A stretch of DNA of 64,000 bases. It comes from Zea mays. Lineage: Eukaryota; Streptophyta; Magnoliopsida; Poales; Poaceae. A program made the translations under genes and the position numbers. Shown here piece by piece: positions 59,873 to 64,000 of this stretch (position 1 is the first letter of the stretch; the number at the start of each line of letters is the position of its first letter). The stretch spans positions 173,816,923 to 173,880,922 of the forward strand of contig NC_050097.1 in NCBI RefSeq assembly GCF_902167145.1, in the 5' to 3' direction. The notes beneath the pieces are model-generated. The model was not told the DNA's origin. It did not search any database and saw only the letters and a program-made list of their open reading frames with translations.

Positions 59873-60174
59873 GAGCATGTACATTGTTAATTAACGTAGA
59901 GGACTTTGAGGTATTTAAAGACGCTATGTGCAAAAAAAATCGTGGAGTCGTCTCTCCGTGAAGAAACGCCTATGTCTCGTAACCTAAATAGCAACAGACG
60001 TCACACCTTCCATTATACGAGTTCGAAGTCTGTTCTATCGATACGTTGTTGTACAAGCGCATTTACTTCTATATTTATTAATAAACTATATTTATAGACA
60101 TTATATAGTATAATAGAGTCTTTTAGTTGTCTTGTATGGAAAACTATTTTACCGTCTCTTCACTATACATGTCC
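59873..60174. mobile_element. MITE (about 300 bp)
   Basis: Starts GAGCATGTACATTG and ends with the imperfect inverse CACTATACATGTCC. TTA lies on both sides (59870-59872, 60175-60177), suggesting a Tourist-like element. Both arms contain matching GTCTCTT/AAGAGAC-type inner segments. AT-rich and non-coding. Confidence 0.55.
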
Positions 60175-60177
60175 TTA

Positions 60178-63100
60178 TTAGTTCTCTGAGTACATAGGTA
60201 TTATTATCATCAAATTCTATAGTTAAGGATCGATTGCACTTACAAGCACGTACGAGGACTACGTACTCTAGATCTGATCAGTGGAAGTCTCCTTCCACAG
60301 CTTCATCTTCTCCTGAGCAGTGGTTGCAATGCTAACAACCTGGGGATGGGGGGGTTTGGTGTGTAGAGCAAGGGTGAGTACACATCAACATACTCAGCAA
60401 GTATCCTGTTTGGCTGTAGTGGACTAGCTTTATGTGGGGGATAAGTCAAGCAGTTGCTTTTAGTTGGTCAGATTATTATTTACTAATAGAAAGCCAGGTT
60501 TTAGCATTAACCCGAGTTATTAGCCCGATGTACCCTTTCCAAACGGAAAGAATACCACTTACCAGTGCCATAGTCATAACCAAAACCATCGATCTCATAA
60601 CCATCTGTACCATAACGTCTCTGATCAAATACCACTAATCACTGGAGCTCCCTTGGCCGCTCATAACCGCGAGCACGGCTGATATATCAGTTTTCAAACA
60701 CTCTGCAGAGGTTGTGCACTTTACCCACAAGCCGTGATTCCCTTTCAGCCCGGAGATCATGACTCTCCATTCACTACCGAGGTGACCCAGCAGGGCATCA
60801 CTACGTAGCCTTTACAAAGATTCCCCGGGGCTGTAGCCACCCGTTAGGTTTCCTAAATGCACCGCACTCCTCCCCAAGGGGCGAACCCAAACTTGGCAGA
60901 GCGAGCCGCATACACCGAGCCCCATTGACGGCACGACGGCTAAGTGATCTACACCCCGGATCCTCTAATTATTCAGCTAAGGGCATCCCATTCCACCCTC
61001 ATGGTTGCACTGTTTTCCCGGGCGGTCATCCATAGAACAGGTCCTTACGGAGAGGCACTCGAGAAACCGCTCGAGCCCCCTTAAGGCCACAAGTACAACA
61101 TCATAATAAGAGAAGGGAAAACAGCGTATCATAGATAATCTCATCATGTTCATTGATTAGAGTTTGAGCAATAGCACAAAGCTAAACAATAATAGTCCAA
61201 CCCACATAGGTAAACAAGGATATGGATAACAAAAGCTAGTCAATCCTTAGGCATAAATGTGTAAAGCGGGAGGTGAATTAAATAATGAATAGGACAGAGA
61301 TAGGTCAAGGGACACTTGCCTCCACCAACCGACTGCTGCTCAGGGGCTTCTCCTGCGAGTTCCTCGGGCTCTTCAACCGGATCGTTCCCTATGCGAGTGC
61401 AAACATACATACATCCATCCATTGAAATTAGGAAACCAACAATACACCATACAAGAGAACAAGTAGATTAAACATGCATAGAATATCACATACAATAATG
61501 AATTTACCATGGTTAGAAAGAGGCGGGGAAAGGTCTCGCGAGAGTTAAAGCTTATGCCCGAGACGCACTACGGGTAAACAAATAACTAAACGCTACGTGC
61601 TCTAGTTCCAATTGGTTCTAACAAAAGAATTAGTTACATGCACTAATGTAAACGTGACCACTTTTAGTAGATTAACATTGAATGAGATAGATGATTAGTT
61701 ATACAAATTAACTAACGTAACCAATTTCCAAATTGAGACTCCTATCTTATTAATATAAACACGTGATTAGCGCGCATAGGACACGGGGGGGGGGGGGGGG
61801 GTAGACGGGGGCGTTTGGGGGGGGTAGACAGGGACACGACGGGTCGTGCCGAGGCACTGCGCACTACGCGAGCACGCGCGCGAGGCCGCACGCACACGCC
61901 ACGAGCTAGTCGTGCGCACGTCGGGGCCGAGCGCTAGCCGAGCTCAAAGCCGCGCGCTAAAGGCACGCTGGGCCGAGCTCAAGGCCGCGCCGGGGCCGTC
62001 ACGACGCGAGCAAGGCACGCCGGAGCGGGCGGACGAGCACGGCGCACGGGCGGGGCGAAGCACGGGCGGGGCCGGGACGGCACGGGGCCGAGGTGGGCGC
62101 GGCCGAACCGGGCGCGGGCGCGGCGGGGACGGCCGAGCCGGGGCGGGCTCGCCGGGGGGCGACCGAACCGGGTGCGGGGGCGGGCGGGTCGCCGGAGGGC
62201 GGCGGCCGGGTCAGGCACGGGGGCGGGTTCGCCGGGGCGGCCGAGCCGGGCACGGGACAGGGCGGGCTCGCCGGGGCGCCGGCCGGACGGAGCGGGGTCG
62301 GGCTCGCCGGGGCCGGACGGGGTCGGGGCGGGGGCGGCCGGACGCGGGGTCGGGGCGGGGGCTGCCGGACGCGGGGTCGGGGCGGGGGCTGCTCGCCGAG
62401 GCGGGGTCGGGGCGGGGCTCGCCGGGGGGCCGAGGCGGCTCGCCGGAGCCGGACAGGGTCGGGGCGAGGGCGGCTCGCCGAGGCGGGGGCGGGCGCGGGG
62501 TCGGGGCGGGGGCTGCTCGCCGAGGCGGGGTCGGGGCGCGGGCTCGCCGGGGCGGGGGCCGGGCGCGGCGGCGCCGGCTGAGGACGGCGCGGGACGTCGG
62601 GGCGGGGGCGGACGCGGGACGTTGGGGCGGGGGCGGCCGAACCGGGTGGCCGGGCGGGCGAGGGAGGAGGAGGGGGAAGGGGGAAGGAGAGGGGAGGAGG
62701 AGGGGGCCTCACCGTGGCACGGGGGGGCGGCGCGGCGGCGCTAGGGCAGGGGAGCGGCGGCGGCAGCGCTAGGGAAGGGGGAGGGCGCCGGCGGCGCTAG
62801 GGCAGGGAAGAGGGAGTTGGGGAAGGGGAGGGGTATGACAGGCGGGGCCCGCGGGGGAGAGGAGAGAGATTTGGGGGGAGGGGGAGGGAGGGGCGGCTGG
62901 GCCGGCCATGGGCCCAAAGCGGGGCGTGGGGGGGGGGGGGGGCGAGGTGGGCCGCGGCCAAGTCGGCCCACGACGCGAGGGGAGGGGAGGGGGCGAGCCG
63001 GCTGGGCCGACCGGCCAGCTGGGCCGCTCGCGCCAAGGGGGGGCGGCTGGGCCAAAAGGGGAGGAGAGGGAGGAGAGAGAAAAGAAAAGGTTTGCCCTTT

Positions 63101-63342
63101 TTTATATCTATTTTCTATATGAATGCTTTCACACTTTCAAACAACCAAAAAAATGCATGGTTCGACATGATGCAGCAAATCAAGGAAATTAACCCTAGGG
63201 TTTACTATTATCACGTAACTTAAAGTTTTGAAGACGGTTGAGGTTTTAGCGAAAAGAAAAAGGGAAAGAGAAGTAACACCCGAATTTGGAGAGTGATACA
63301 GAAAGAAGAAAAAAAATCCAACTCGAAATTCGGGGCGTTACA
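60178..63342 (-). mobile_element. Fragment of a Ty3/gypsy (chromovirus-like) element, minus strand
   Basis: The right edge reads TGTAACGCCCCGAATTTCG on the minus strand (starting 63342), a typical LTR start of Tekay/Del-type elements, with a second AACACCCGAATT-type segment near 63280. The left part (about 60228-61090, minus strand) is a conserved non-coding sequence I associate with the same maize families (GGTGTGTACTCACCC, GGGTGGCTACAGCCCCGGGG). Between them are a 17-G run (61785-61801) and 1.2 kb of G-rich repeats. I see no gag or pol. The left boundary, near 60228, is uncertain and the matching target duplication was not found, so this is a truncated LTR or partial element. Confidence 0.5.
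61785..63060. repeat. G-run and extremely G-rich degenerate minisatellite
   Basis: Begins with 17 consecutive G, then from about 61840 is dominated by GGCGGGGTCGGGGCGGGGGC-like units on the plus strand. Many runs of three or more G lie close together, so G-quadruplex formation is likely on this strand. The long Gly/Arg-rich open frames (for example 61846-62772) follow from base composition and are not called as genes. Confidence 0.8.
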
Positions 63343-64000
63343 GTTTGAATCATAACCAAGTAAAAAACTTTCTACAGCCTTAGGAGCAAATTTAGATTTT
63401 CTACCTCTTTTAACAAGAATAAAACATTTGCTACCAAAGACTCTAAAATATGAAACATTGGGCTTTTTACCGGTTAGGAGTTCATATGATGTCTTCTTGA
63501 GGATTCGGTGAAGGTAGAGATGGTTGATGGCGTAGAAAGCGGTGTTGATTGCTTCCGCCCAAAACCGGTCCGAAGTCTTGTATTCATCAAGCATGGTCCT
63601 CGCCATGTCAAGTAGAGTTCTATTCTTCCTCTCCACTACACCATTTTGTTGTGGTGTGTAGGGAGAAGAGAACTCATGCTTGATGCCTTCGTCCTCAAGG
63701 AAGCCTTCTATTTGTGAGTTCTTGAACTCCGTCCCGTTGTCGCTTCTAATCTATTTGATCCTTAAGCCGAACTCACTTTGAGCTCGTCTCAAGAATCCCT
63801 TTAAGGTCTCTTGGGTTTGTGGCTTTTCTTGCAAAAAGAACACCCAAGTGAAGCGAGAATAATCATCCACAATTACAAAACAATACTTACTACCGCCGAT
63901 GCTTATGTAAGCAATCGAGTCGAATAGGTCCATGTGGAGTAGCTCAAGCGGCCTGTCGGTCGTCATGATGTTCTTGTGTGGATGATGAACACCAACTTGC
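63343..64000 (-). pseudogene. pol: Sirevirus integrase fragment running off the window
   Basis: Minus-strand Ty1/copia pol similar to the Sirevirus at 43305. It contains [22 protein letters not shown] (63945-63880), RSDNGTEF-type core sequence near 63735 and ERKNRTLLDMARTML (about 63633-63590), and stops at LLGYDSN where the gypsy LTR begins (63342). One in-frame TAG lies at 63753-63751. The RT half is missing; its 5' part continues beyond 64000. It was probably interrupted by the gypsy insertion, with GTTTG (63343-63347) as one copy of that insertion's target site. Confidence 0.85.

Noticed and set aside
61846..62772. 308-codon Gly/Arg-rich plus-strand frame and overlapping frames
   Set aside because: The frames are open because of extreme G content and repeats; all frames on both strands are long here and none has a domain.

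Overview
The window is plant nuclear DNA from a large, transposon-rich grass genome, almost certainly maize (Zea mays) or a close relative. The retroelements have the LTR starts, palindromes and primer sites I associate with maize families (Huck/Flip-type and Cinful-Zeon-type Ty3/gypsy; Opie/Ji-type Sireviruses of Ty1/copia), and there are CACTA elements, Tourist-like MITEs and a LINE end. I find one convincing host gene: an uninterrupted 398-codon YUCCA-type flavin monooxygenase (57320-58516, +), an auxin-biosynthesis enzyme with a TATA box about 165 bp upstream of its start.

Layout. 1-9705: AT-rich intergenic DNA with a degenerate retroelement-like stretch, the right end of one CACTA element (to 2442), two MITEs, a TA microsatellite, two small complete CACTA derivatives (6023-6680, TSD TGA; 7995-9471, TSD TAT) and a 5'-truncated LINE (TSD at both sides). 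9706-24750: a complete Huck/Flip-type element (copy A, TSD AATAT). 24830-32259: a complete Zeon-type non-autonomous element on the minus strand (TSD GATGT). 32815-56472: a small CACTA element (TSD CTA) split by a second Huck-type element (copy B, 33426-56257, TSD GCATA). Copy B is itself split by a truncated minus-strand Sirevirus (about 35933-38091) and a complete plus-strand Sirevirus (43305-52309, TSD GCAGC). 56473-59872: the YUCCA gene with its flanks and an AT microsatellite. 59873-64000: a MITE, a GC-rich minus-strand gypsy fragment and the edge of another minus-strand Sirevirus.

The most interesting structure is not the standard gag-pol content. Copy A and the Zeon-type element both carry, between the coding region and the 3' LTR, a gene in antisense orientation to the element, with its own TATA box, consensus splice sites and a protein that runs from a Transposase_28-like ('putative gypsy type transposon') N-terminal domain to a coiled-coil C-terminus. 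In the Zeon-type element the predicted spliced frame is fully intact (3 exons, 1013 codons plus stop) while that element's gag is broken. In copy A the prediction has five exons and one internal stop. The last two introns have the same phase order (0, then 1) in both. These coordinates are my own reading of splice signals and frame continuity, not transcript evidence.

A second feature worth checking is a TAG codon at the same protease/pol boundary in both Huck-type copies. Most other breaks in these elements are C-to-T type stops, as expected for heavily methylated repeats.
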